Part shown: positions 43,066 to 51,034 of the stretch, piece after piece | Numbering within the stretch: position 1 is the first letter of the stretch | How the letters are laid out: each line of letters starts with the position of its first letter | DNA from: a bacterium | Lineage (GTDB): Bacteria; Cyanobacteriota; Vampirovibrionia; Gastranaerophilales; Gastranaerophilaceae | Assembly (NCBI GenBank): GCA_017470245.1 | Contig: JAFUEV010000003.1 | Span: forward strand, 1-64,000 | DNA length: 64,000 nt | Reading direction: 5' to 3' | Notes under the pieces: generated by a model | Databases searched by the model: none | The model's input: the letters and a program-made list of their open reading frames with translations, nothing else | Told to the model about the DNA's origin: nothing | Translations under genes and position numbers: made by a program

Positions 43066-44628
43066 ATGTCCGAAGCAATAATACAAGAGGAAAGATGGCA
43101 TCCGTCAATCAATCCTTGGCTTATGATTGTGCCTGTTATACTTGCAGTTTTTATGTTCGCATTGGATGAAACTATTTCTAATGTTGCTTTAACATATATA
43201 GCGGGTTCTTTTTCGGTAAGTCAAAATGAGTCAATATGGATAGTTACAAGCTATTTGATTGCATCAGGAATAATAATTCCTTCCGTTGATTTTTTCTGTA
43301 AATTAATGGGCAGGAAAAAGTTTTTTATGCTTTGTCTTGTTGTTTTTACGGTTGCATCATTTATGTGCGGAATTTCACGTTCTATGGGGATGATAGTAAT
43401 TGCAAGATTTATACAAGGTTTAGGCGGAGGAAGTATATTGCCTTTATCTCAGGCTATAATACTTGAAAGTTTCCCTCCTGAGAAACGTTCTCAGTCAATG
43501 GCTTTATTTGGATTAACAATTATTCTTGCCCCGACAATCGGCCCTATTGTTGGTGGGTGGATAACTGAAAATTGGGCTTGGCCTTGGATATATATGATTA
43601 ATGTTCCTATTGGTATTCTTGCAGTCAGTATGACAAATAAGTTATTGGAAGATCCTCCTTATGCAAAAAAACAAGAGAATGTAACTTGCGATTATTGGGG
43701 TTTTGCGTTTCTTACAGGATGGCTTGTTCTTTTGCAGATAGTTTTGGATAAAGGTAATGATTTGGATTGGTTCGGGTCAAATATAATTTGTTGGATGACT
43801 TTTTTCTCTTGTTTATTTGGGATTTTGTTTTTTATTTCTCAATTCAGAGGAAAAAATCCGCTAATCAATTTGAAAATATTAAAAGATAAGAACTTTTTAT
43901 TTGGGACTATTGCTCAGGTAGTAATGATGGCTGTATTTTTAGCTTCTGCAGCATTATTGCCTTCAATGTTAATTGCTTTAATGGGTTATACTTCGTTTTT
44001 AAGCGGACTTTCAATGGGGTCAAGAGGGTTAGGAAGTATAACGGCAATGGTTTTGTATGGAATAATGTCTAAATATCTTAATATTGATAAAGTTGTTGCA
44101 ATGCTTGGAATAGGATTAATTGCTGCAGGCGGAATCTTTTTCGGTATGATAAATTTACAAATAAACCTTCAAACAATAGCATTCCCCAATGCGTTGTTTG
44201 GAGCAGGTATGTGTCTTGGAATGACAACCTTAATGACTTTATCATTTTCATCACTAAGAAATGAAGAGATGACAAATGCTTCAGGCTTGCAGAATCTTCT
44301 GAAAAATATAGGCGGTGCATTTGGAACTTCATTATCAACAACAATTATTGCAAGGAGTGCTCAAAAACATCAAATTATGATGGTAGGTAATTTAAGTGAT
44401 ATGAATAATTTGTTTGGCGAGAGAATAGGTGCTATGTCTGCTTTCTTTTCTCACTTTACGGCTGACGGAGGAAAAACCGTTATGATGGCAAAAGCCTCAT
44501 TATATAATCAGTTAATTGTTCAATCTCATTTATGGGCATATATTGATACATTCAGAATATTTGCGGTAGCTTGTTTAATTGTAATTCCGTTAATTTTATT
44601 TATAAAAATGCCTAAATACAACAGATAG
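43066..44628 (+). CDS. emrB: EmrB/QacA-type MFS drug exporter (DHA2 family)
   Basis: A 520-residue inner-membrane transporter with 14 predicted helices. Motifs of the DHA2 group: LDETISNVALTYIAGSF near 29 (motif D1-like), the GRKKFF loop near 85 (motif A), RFIQGLGGGSILPLSQA near 110 and a LAPTIGPIVGGWITENWAW stretch near 152 (motif C). It exports hydrophobic compounds by proton antiport, with the EmrA-type adaptor immediately upstream. It is the only pump gene in the two efflux loci of this window. Confidence 0.92.
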   Translation: MSEAIIQEERWHPSINPWLMIVPVILAVFMFALDETISNVALTYIAGSFSVSQNESIWIVTSYLIASGIIIPSVDFFCKLMGRKKFFMLCLVVFTVASFMCGISRSMGMIVIARFIQGLGGGSILPLSQAIILESFPPEKRSQSMALFGLTIILAPTIGPIVGGWITENWAWPWIYMINVPIGILAVSMTNKLLEDPPYAKKQENVTCDYWGFAFLTGWLVLLQIVLDKGNDLDWFGSNIICWMTFFSCLFGILFFISQFRGKNPLINLKILKDKNFLFGTIAQVVMMAVFLASAALLPSMLIALMGYTSFLSGLSMGSRGLGSITAMVLYGIMSKYLNIDKVVAMLGIGLIAAGGIFFGMINLQINLQTIAFPNALFGAGMCLGMTTLMTLSFSSLRNEEMTNASGLQNLLKNIGGAFGTSLSTTIIARSAQKHQIMMVGNLSDMNNLFGERIGAMSAFFSHFTADGGKTVMMAKASLYNQLIVQSHLWAYIDTFRIFAVACLIVIPLILFIKMPKYNR

Positions 44629-44630
44629 TA

Positions 44631-45239
44631 TTAACGAAAATCTTTATTGAATGCATATAAACAGATAATGCCTGCTAATGCCGAATACAACAATAATTCT
44701 GACATTTCTTCAAATACAAAATTATGAGTATGCTTATCTGCATAGATACTTAAAATTATACCTACAAATAAAAATATAAAATTTATAACCGGAAGTTTAA
44801 TTTTGGATATATATTGCCATAAAACCAAATACAGTTTATTAACAATGAAATAAATAAGCATTCCTGCCATATATAAACCTACAATAGGGTTTACAAGATA
44901 ACCGTATTTAATTTCTTTCCAACTATAGAACATATTTTCCTGTCCGGGAATAGGAAAAAATAATGTTCTTCCATAATTTACTTCACGTAATGCAAAAAGT
45001 AAGATTAACAGAGCAATAAAGATAAAGAACTTTTTATTGGCTTTTGCTTTTATTGAAAAAATAAAAGCAATAAGCAAAATAACCATTTGTATGTTTTCAA
45101 GTATACCGTTTTCATAACCGTATTGAGGCGGTAAACCAAAAGTACAAGGCACAACAAGTAATAAACATATAATTGCAGGTATAACCGCAAAATTAAAACC
45201 AAAATTAAAATGGTTTATAATAAATTCTTTTATATTCAT
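44631..45239 (-). CDS. Polytopic membrane protein, unknown function
   Basis: A 202-residue protein with about six hydrophobic segments (18-36, 48-63, 70-84, 117-136, 147-163, 183-197). Conserved-looking polar blocks lie between them: LREVNYGRTLFFPIPG near 87 and HTHNFVFEEMSELLLY near 167, the latter with acidic residues at a membrane boundary. No family recognised. It is convergent with emrB (two bases apart) and followed upstream by a GNAT gene on the same strand. Confidence 0.7.
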   Translation of the reverse strand: MNIKEFIINHFNFGFNFAVIPAIICLLLVVPCTFGLPPQYGYENGILENIQMVILLIAFIFSIKAKANKKFFIFIALLILLFALREVNYGRTLFFPIPGQENMFYSWKEIKYGYLVNPIVGLYMAGMLIYFIVNKLYLVLWQYISKIKLPVINFIFLFVGIILSIYADKHTHNFVFEEMSELLLYSALAGIICLYAFNKDFR

Positions 45240-45292
45240 ATTTTCCTTAATTCCAACAGTAATAACAAAATTAAAACTTAAAAAATATGTTT

Positions 45293-45790
45293 TTACAAGT
45301 TATATTCCATAATGTAATCATCCATAACAAAGCCTTTTCCTATATCGGTTACAACAGAATCAACAGTTTTAAATCCCCATTTGTTATAAGCACAAATAGT
45401 ATTTATATTGTTTTTATTTACCGTCAAATATATTGTTTTATAGTTATTTTCTTTTGCATAATTTTTTATAAAATTAAATGATTTTGTCCCAAGTCCTTTA
45501 TGTCTATATTCTTTTTTTATATACAGTTTAGATAAAAAGAGTTTTCCTTGTTTCTTGCTAATGCCGATATATCCTGCTTTTTTATTGTCATAAATTATAT
45601 AAAAATATATATAATTATCATTTTTTATTTGGTTTATTATTGCGTTTTCAGACTGGAATTTTTCAATCATGTAGTCAATTTGTTCTTGAGAAAGAATACA
45701 AGTCCAATATTCGTGCCAAATTTCAGATGCCAAAATAGCAAGTTCTTTAATATTTATTACTTCTTTGTATATTATATTTTCCATAACCAT
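45293..45790 (-). CDS. GNAT-family N-acetyltransferase
   Basis: A 165-residue acetyltransferase. The acetyl-CoA motif is LYIKKEYRHKGLGTKSFNFI near 91-110 (R/Q-x-x-G-x-G/A, here RHKGLG), preceded by the strand GYIGISKKQGKLFLSKL and followed by YLTVNKNNINTICAYNKWGF, the usual motif B region. The first 60 residues resemble spermidine/ribosomal-alanine type GNATs, but the substrate cannot be told. Confidence 0.83.
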   Translation of the reverse strand: MVMENIIYKEVINIKELAILASEIWHEYWTCILSQEQIDYMIEKFQSENAIINQIKNDNYIYFYIIYDNKKAGYIGISKKQGKLFLSKLYIKKEYRHKGLGTKSFNFIKNYAKENNYKTIYLTVNKNNINTICAYNKWGFKTVDSVVTDIGKGFVMDDYIMEYNL

Positions 45791-45837
45791 TAATGTTTTT
45801 TAATATTAGCATATACTTTTGAAGAAATAAACAAAAG

Positions 45838-45861
45838 AGGAGAGATAAAAGAATCTCTCCT
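45838..45861 (-). terminator. Terminator of the rhodanese gene
   Basis: AGGAGAGAT (45838-45846) pairs with ATCTCTCCT (45853-45861), and the minus-strand continuation is T-rich (CTTTTGTTTATTTC). It lies 12 bases after the rhodanese stop. Confidence 0.65.
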
Positions 45862-45873
45862 AAAATTTATATA

Positions 45874-46287
45874 TCAATCGTGTTCAGGATAATCTTGTGA
45901 GTTACTTTTTGTTGTATCCAAATCGGATTTTTTCCACATTTTATAACCGCCTCTTAATATTACAGAAGGATAGTGATGTTCTACAAGTTCAAGTGCGGTG
46001 TTGTACGCTCTCGGACACGAATCATTATATGTATAAACGACAGTAACTTTATTTTTATCAAGAATACCAAGATGTTCTTTTATTTCTTTGTATTGTATAT
46101 GCATTGCATAAGGTAAGTGTCCGTCTAAATAATCATTGTACTCTCTTACATCTATAATATTGATGGAATCTTGTTTTTGTTCGAGAATGTCGGAAAGAGT
46201 ATATGGACCAACCGTATAAGATACAATGTTTTCAAAAAACTTTTTTGCTCTTGATAAATCTTTTGTAATATCACAATGTGCAAACAT
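45874..46287 (-). CDS. Rhodanese-domain protein
   Basis: A 137-residue single rhodanese domain: INIIDVREYNDYLDGHLPYA near 44-63 (the DVR...GHI-like start), YTYNDSCPRAYNTALEL near 85 with the candidate active-site cysteine in SCPRA, and VILRGGYKMWKK near 109. The active-site loop is short and unlike the classic CxxGxRS, closer to the NPTCH-type loops. It could carry persulfide or be a signalling variant. It is transcribed away from the pyr operon. Confidence 0.8.
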   Translation of the reverse strand: MFAHCDITKDLSRAKKFFENIVSYTVGPYTLSDILEQKQDSINIIDVREYNDYLDGHLPYAMHIQYKEIKEHLGILDKNKVTVVYTYNDSCPRAYNTALELVEHHYPSVILRGGYKMWKKSDLDTTKSNSQDYPEHD

Positions 46288-46402
46288 AAAACCAATCCTT
46301 TCTTTTTTATTACTAATCTATTCTCAAGTAGCGGTTATAAAATCACCCTGTAAGGCAAATTGAGTTATTTATTTTTTATTGTAAAAAAGTGTATATTTTT
46401 AA

Positions 46403-46431
46403 TTGACTTGAAAATTACTTAGTTGCATAAT
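46403..46431 (+). promoter_or_regulatory. Candidate pyr operon promoter
   Basis: TTGACT (46403-46408) and CATAAT (46426-46431) with a 17-base spacer, about 165 bases before pyrK. A weaker pair (TTGAAT 46520, TATAAC 46541) lies after the leader terminator. Confidence 0.45.
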
Positions 46432-46452
46432 ATTGACAATAAGGAAAATGGA

Positions 46453-46488
46453 ATGAAACGTTATTTAAGTAAAATTGAATATATATAA
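46453..46488 (+). CDS. 11-codon leader peptide frame upstream of pyrK
   Basis: ATG 46453 opens MKRYLSKIEYI and stops at 46486-46488, one base before the 5' arm of the terminator at 46489. AAGGA lies seven bases upstream, a proper ribosome binding site. Position and size fit a translated leader that couples ribosome movement to an attenuator, as in E. coli pyrBI/pyrE-type control; this is inferred. The remainder of the 46288-46594 gap has no gene. Confidence 0.4.
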   Translation: MKRYLSKIEYI

Positions 46489-46521
46489 GAAAAAGAAAAG
46501 TCGTTGGCTTTTCTTTTTTTT
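46489..46521 (+). terminator. Attenuator-like terminator in the pyr leader
   Basis: AAAAGAAAAG (46491-46500) pairs with CTTTTCTTTT (46508-46517), followed by more Ts. It lies between the candidate promoter at 46403 and pyrK, so it would stop leader transcripts before the operon. Confidence 0.6.
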
Positions 46522-46594
46522 GAATTTTACGAAAAACTAGTATAACGTTTGAAACTTGAATAAATAAAAATCCGAAACACGATAAAGGGTAAAA

Positions 46595-47359
46595 ATGATA
46601 ACAGCAGAAAATAAAAAAATATATAAAGCGACTGTAGAAACAATACAAAAAGTTTCGGCATCCTCTTATTTTATAGAAATAAATTGCGGAATGCCAATTG
46701 AAGTTAAAGCAGGTCAATTTATATCAATATATTGTGAAGGATTGACCCTAAGACGTCCGTTTAGCGTTTATTCCAATCATAACGGTAAAATAGGAGTTTT
46801 ATTTAAAGAAAGAGGCAAGGGAACAAAGTATATAAAATCTCTTAAAGAAGGTGATTTTATAGATATTATGGGACCTGTCGGCAATTGCTTTAATATAAAG
46901 GATAAAAAATCATTATTAATAGGAGCAGGTATTGGTGTTGCTCCTATTTCTTTCTTAAAAACAAAACTTCTGAATGAAAATATTGAAAATTTATTTATAG
47001 CCGGATTTTTAAGTAAAAAAGAAATTCCTGAAGGGATAAATGTTGATAAAATATATACTGATGACGGTTCTTTGGGTGAAAAAGGAAGTATCATCAATTA
47101 TATTGACCAAATAATAAAAGAATATAAACCTGAAATAATATATTCTTGCGGTCCGATGATAGTATTAAAATCAGTTGCAGAAGCAGGGCAAAAATACAAT
47201 ATTGAAACTCAGGTTGCTATGGAAAAAGTTATGGCATGCGGAATAGGGGTTTGCAGAGGTTGTGTTATAGATGTAAAAAAGAACGGAAAAATTGTTAACG
47301 CAACTGTTTGTAAAGACGGGCCTGTTTTTAACGGAAATGAGGTAGTATGGCAGCATTAA
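46595..47359 (+). CDS. pyrK: Dihydroorotate dehydrogenase electron-transfer subunit PyrK
   Basis: A 254-residue ferredoxin-reductase-like subunit that passes electrons from PyrD to NAD+ through FAD and a 2Fe-2S cluster. FAD site LRRPFSVYS near 50, a LLIGAGIGVAPISFLKTK stretch near 107 and the C-terminal cluster CGIGVCRGC with a later cysteine (TVCKDG). AAAGGG precedes the ATG. First gene of the UMP operon; its end overlaps pyrD by 13 bases. Confidence 0.95.
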   Translation: MITAENKKIYKATVETIQKVSASSYFIEINCGMPIEVKAGQFISIYCEGLTLRRPFSVYSNHNGKIGVLFKERGKGTKYIKSLKEGDFIDIMGPVGNCFNIKDKKSLLIGAGIGVAPISFLKTKLLNENIENLFIAGFLSKKEIPEGINVDKIYTDDGSLGEKGSIINYIDQIIKEYKPEIIYSCGPMIVLKSVAEAGQKYNIETQVAMEKVMACGIGVCRGCVIDVKKNGKIVNATVCKDGPVFNGNEVVWQH

Positions 47360-48273
47360 TATCTGATTTGCAGGTTAATATTAACGGTTTTATGCTAAAA
47401 AATCCTATTATGACGGCATCCGGAACTTATGGATATGCTGATGAATACAATGAATTTATTAATGTAACAAATCTTGGTGCAATAGTTACAAAAGCAATTT
47501 CTCTTGAACCCAGGGAAGGTAATAAACATACCCGTATCACTGAAACAAAAGCAGGCATGATTAATTCTATAGGACTTGAAAATGTAGGAATACGAGTATT
47601 TCTGGAACAAAAACTCCCTGTACTTAAAAATAAAAATATCAATTTTGTGATGAATATAGCTGGGACTACCGTAGATGAATATATTCAGCTTGGGAAAATC
47701 TGTGAAGAAAATAATATAAAAGCTATAGAATTAAATGTATCTTGTCCGAACGTTAAAGCAGGTTGTCTTGAATTTGGCACAGATGAAAATGCCTTATATG
47801 AACTTGTGAAGTCGGTTCGTAACGTATATAACGGATGTTTAATCGTAAAACTTACTCCAAATGTAACATCAATAGAAAAATTAGGAACAGCTGCAGAAAA
47901 AGCAGGTGCAAGTGCAATCAGTGCAATTAATACATTAAAAGGAACATCAATAAGAATAACTAATGTACGAGGTAAATTTCAAAAAGAAATTGTATCCGGA
48001 GGGTATTCCGGTATCGGAATAAAGCCTGTTGCAATAAGTGCCGTATATAGATTATCAAAGGTTATAAATATTCCGGTTATAGGAATAGGTGGTATAGAAA
48101 CACTGGATGATATTTTAGAATTTTTTGCAGCAGGGGTTGAGGCAGTACAAATAGGTACAGCTAACTTTACTCATCCTGAAACTGCGGAAAAACTTGTTTC
48201 TGAACTTGAACAATACATAAAAAACAATAATTTTAAAAATTTAGAAGAATTAAAAAAAGAATTGAGGGCATAA
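47347..48273 (+). CDS. pyrD: Dihydroorotate dehydrogenase, class 1B catalytic subunit
   Basis: A 308-residue FMN barrel oxidising dihydroorotate to orotate. NPIMTASGTYGYADEY near 19-34, AIVTKAISLEPREGN near 50, ELNVSCPNVKAG near 134 with the class 1 catalytic cysteine (C140 region), AINTLKGTSIRI and GIGGIETLDDILEFFAAGVE near the C-terminus. Class 1B assignment follows from pairing with PyrK. Confidence 0.95.
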   Translation: MAALISDLQVNINGFMLKNPIMTASGTYGYADEYNEFINVTNLGAIVTKAISLEPREGNKHTRITETKAGMINSIGLENVGIRVFLEQKLPVLKNKNINFVMNIAGTTVDEYIQLGKICEENNIKAIELNVSCPNVKAGCLEFGTDENALYELVKSVRNVYNGCLIVKLTPNVTSIEKLGTAAEKAGASAISAINTLKGTSIRITNVRGKFQKEIVSGGYSGIGIKPVAISAVYRLSKVINIPVIGIGGIETLDDILEFFAAGVEAVQIGTANFTHPETAEKLVSELEQYIKNNNFKNLEELKKELRA

Positions 48274-48848
48274 TGACAAACGAAGTATTAAATTTATTGG
48301 AGCAGGCAGAAGGTGTATTACACGGTCATTTCTGTTTAACATCAGGTTTGCATTCCGATATATATTTTCAATGTGCAAAATTATATCAATATCCTGATAT
48401 TACAGAAAAATTAGGTAAAAAGCTGGCAGAAAAATTAGCGGATATTGAATTTGATACTATAGTAGCACCTGCAATAGGCGCGGTCATAATAGGATATGAA
48501 ACTGCAAAACAGGCTAAAAAACGTAATCTTTTTGTTGAAAGAAAAGACGGTGTGATGCAATTAAGAAGAGGCTACAGTCTAAAAAAGGGTGAAAAAGTTG
48601 TTATTATAGAAGATGTTATTACAACTGCAAGAACCATAAAAGAAACAATGGAAGCTATTAAAGAATTTGAGCCTGAAGTTGTTGCCGTTGGTTGTATCGT
48701 AGACAGAACAAAGGGAAAAACCGAGTATAATATCAAATCATTAATGCAGATTGACCCTGTTGTATATGAACCAAATGATTGTCCTTTATGTAAAGAAGGC
48801 ATACCGCTTATAAAACCAGGAAGCAGAGAAGAAAAGGCAAAAGCATAA
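48273..48848 (+). CDS. pyrE: Orotate phosphoribosyltransferase
   Basis: A 191-residue type I PRTase: FCLTSGLHSDIYFQCAKLYQ near 22-41, FVERKDGVMQLRRGYSLKKG near 88, and the PRPP loop VVIIEDVITTARTIKETM near 110. Joins orotate to PRPP. A CPLCKEGIPLIKPGSR tail suggests the longer archaeal/cyanobacterial form. One-base overlaps with pyrD and pyrB. Confidence 0.95.
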   Translation: MTNEVLNLLEQAEGVLHGHFCLTSGLHSDIYFQCAKLYQYPDITEKLGKKLAEKLADIEFDTIVAPAIGAVIIGYETAKQAKKRNLFVERKDGVMQLRRGYSLKKGEKVVIIEDVITTARTIKETMEAIKEFEPEVVAVGCIVDRTKGKTEYNIKSLMQIDPVVYEPNDCPLCKEGIPLIKPGSREEKAKA

Positions 48849-49765
48849 TGGAACATTTAATTGATATTGAAAATATTACAAAAGAAGATATTCAAAATAT
48901 CATAATGCTTGCACGTGAATTTAAGAACGGTAAAAAGAAATCCGATGTCGAAAAACAAACACTTGCATTAATGTTTTATGAAAATTCTACCAGAACAAAA
49001 TGCAGCTTTGAAATAGCAGGGCAGAAACTTGGTATGAATATAATCAATTTTGATGCAAATCATTCATCCTTGTTAAAAGGTGAAAGCCTCAAAGATACAA
49101 TAGAAAATCTTTATTTTCTTGGTGTAAATGCTGTTGTTATCAGGCATTCTTACTCAGGGATAATAAATAACGTAATGCGTCTTGTTAAATATCCTATTAA
49201 GTTTATAAATGGTGGTGACGGAACACACGCTCATCCCTCGCAGGCTTTATTGGATTATTATACAATGCTGGAAAAAATAGGTTCTATCGATAATAAAAAG
49301 ATTGCAATAGTCGGAGATGTTTCCCATAGCAGAGTTGCAAAGTCAAATATTAAATTGTTGTCAAAGTTTGGTGTCGATATTCATATTTGTGCACCTACAT
49401 ATTTACAATTTGAATATTTAAATGAATCAAATATTCATTATCATAGCAATGTAAAAGCAGCTATAGACGGGGCAAATGTTGTAATGGTACTAAGAGTTCA
49501 AAATGAACGACACGAAAAAGAAGGTTATCCGGATTCATCAGAATATAAAAGATTATATGAAATAGAGACAAATCTTTTAAAACAGTATGCAGCAAATGAT
49601 GTTATACTTATGCACCCGGGGCCTGCAAACAGAAATATAGAAGTCTCCTCGGAACTTTTGGATAATACGGTAGGTAAAACCATTCTGGAACAGGCACAAA
49701 ACGGTGTTTATGTTAGAATGGCAATACTAAATACTCTTTTAAAAGGAGGTTCAAATGCTTCTTAA
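48848..49765 (+). CDS. pyrB: Aspartate carbamoyltransferase catalytic subunit
   Basis: A 305-residue ATCase: carbamoyl-phosphate loop YENSTRTKCSFEIAG near 44-58, LLKGESLKDT near 76, a GDGTHAHPSQALLDYYTM stretch near 121, aspartate-domain VLRVQNERH near 212 and MHPGPANRNIEVS near 255. No pyrI regulatory subunit is present, so it should be an unregulated trimer or associate with PyrC. Confidence 0.95.
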   Translation: MEHLIDIENITKEDIQNIIMLAREFKNGKKKSDVEKQTLALMFYENSTRTKCSFEIAGQKLGMNIINFDANHSSLLKGESLKDTIENLYFLGVNAVVIRHSYSGIINNVMRLVKYPIKFINGGDGTHAHPSQALLDYYTMLEKIGSIDNKKIAIVGDVSHSRVAKSNIKLLSKFGVDIHICAPTYLQFEYLNESNIHYHSNVKAAIDGANVVMVLRVQNERHEKEGYPDSSEYKRLYEIETNLLKQYAANDVILMHPGPANRNIEVSSELLDNTVGKTILEQAQNGVYVRMAILNTLLKGGSNAS

Positions 49766-51029
49766 AAACGGAAAAATAATTAATCCTGCGAATAATTTTG
49801 AAGGGATTTCCGATATAAGGATAGAAAACGGGATTATTACCGAAATTTCAAAAAATATCATGCAAAATGAAAATGAAGAAATTGTTGATTTAACAGGCAT
49901 GATTGTTACACCGGGGTTAATAGATATGCATTGCCATCTGAGAGAACCGGGTTTTAATGCAAAAGAAACTATAAAGACAGGTATTGCGTCAGCAATAAAC
50001 GGAGGATATACTGCAATATGTCCGATGGCTAATACTAACCCTCAGGTGGATAACGCTGCAACACTTATGTATGTTATAAGTAAAGCAAAAGAAGCAGGTG
50101 ATATCGGATTTTATCCGATTTGTGCCGTAACAAAAGGTTTAAAAAGCGAAAAAATAGTTAATGTATCAGAACTTCTTGATAACGGAGCTATTGCCTTTTC
50201 AGATGACGGTAAACCTGTTGAAAATATGCACCTTCTAAGAGAAGCACTAAAATATATAAATTCGCATAATTCAATAATTATTTCTCATTCCGAGGATTTA
50301 TCACTCGCAAATAACGGTGTAATTAATGAAGGTAAAGTAAGTACCAGATTAGGTTTGAAAGGAATACCTTCAATAACTGAATCTTTGGCTATAGCAAGAG
50401 AGTTGGAAATAGTAAGAAGCGTAAAAGGAAAATATCATTTTGCTCATGTATCAACAAAACGTTCAGTTGAGCTTATAAGACAGGCTAAAAAAGAAGGTTT
50501 GAATGTTACAGCAGAAACAGCACCTCATTATTTTAGCTTAACAGAAGATGATATGATTGATTATGATGCAAAATATAAAGTTAATCCTCCATTACGAACA
50601 AAAGAAGACTTAAATGCAATTGTAGACGGTTTAAAAGATGGTACAATTGATGTAATAGCAACTGACCATGCTCCTCATACGGTACATGAAAAACAAATGC
50701 CTATACAAGACGCTCCTATGGGAATATCAGGATTTGAAACCGCACTTGGGATTACTTTAACGTATCTTTATCATACAAACAAAATGAACTTAAAAGATAT
50801 AATAAGAAAATTCACAATTGCACCTGCAAGTATACTAAATATAAGAAATCAAGGTACAATAGAAGAAGGAAAAGAAGCAAACCTTACAATTATTGATATA
50901 AATGAAGAGTGGGTTGCTGATGCTTCTAAGTTTAAATCTAAATGCAGAATATCACCTTTTGACGGAATGAACTTAAAAGGGAAGGCTAAAAAAATAATAA
51001 TAAAAGGTAAAATAACGGATATAGGATAA
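49755..51029 (+). CDS. pyrC: Dihydroorotase, class I
   Basis: A 424-residue amidohydrolase: GLIDMHCHLREPGFNAKETI near 54-73 (metal ligands DxHxH-type and substrate arginine), MANTNPQVDN near 94, HSEDLSLANNG near 178, the FAHVSTKRSVELI region near 230 and IATDHAPHTVHEK near 303. All zinc ligands appear present. It overlaps pyrB by 11 bases. Confidence 0.95.
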   Translation: MLLKNGKIINPANNFEGISDIRIENGIITEISKNIMQNENEEIVDLTGMIVTPGLIDMHCHLREPGFNAKETIKTGIASAINGGYTAICPMANTNPQVDNAATLMYVISKAKEAGDIGFYPICAVTKGLKSEKIVNVSELLDNGAIAFSDDGKPVENMHLLREALKYINSHNSIIISHSEDLSLANNGVINEGKVSTRLGLKGIPSITESLAIARELEIVRSVKGKYHFAHVSTKRSVELIRQAKKEGLNVTAETAPHYFSLTEDDMIDYDAKYKVNPPLRTKEDLNAIVDGLKDGTIDVIATDHAPHTVHEKQMPIQDAPMGISGFETALGITLTYLYHTNKMNLKDIIRKFTIAPASILNIRNQGTIEEGKEANLTIIDINEEWVADASKFKSKCRISPFDGMNLKGKAKKIIIKGKITDIG

Positions 51030-51034
51030 AAAGA

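Noticed and set aside
46415-46717. 100-codon minus-strand frame over the pyr leader
   Set aside because: Covers the pyrK start antisense, is phenylalanine/tyrosine-rich and lacks a start signal.
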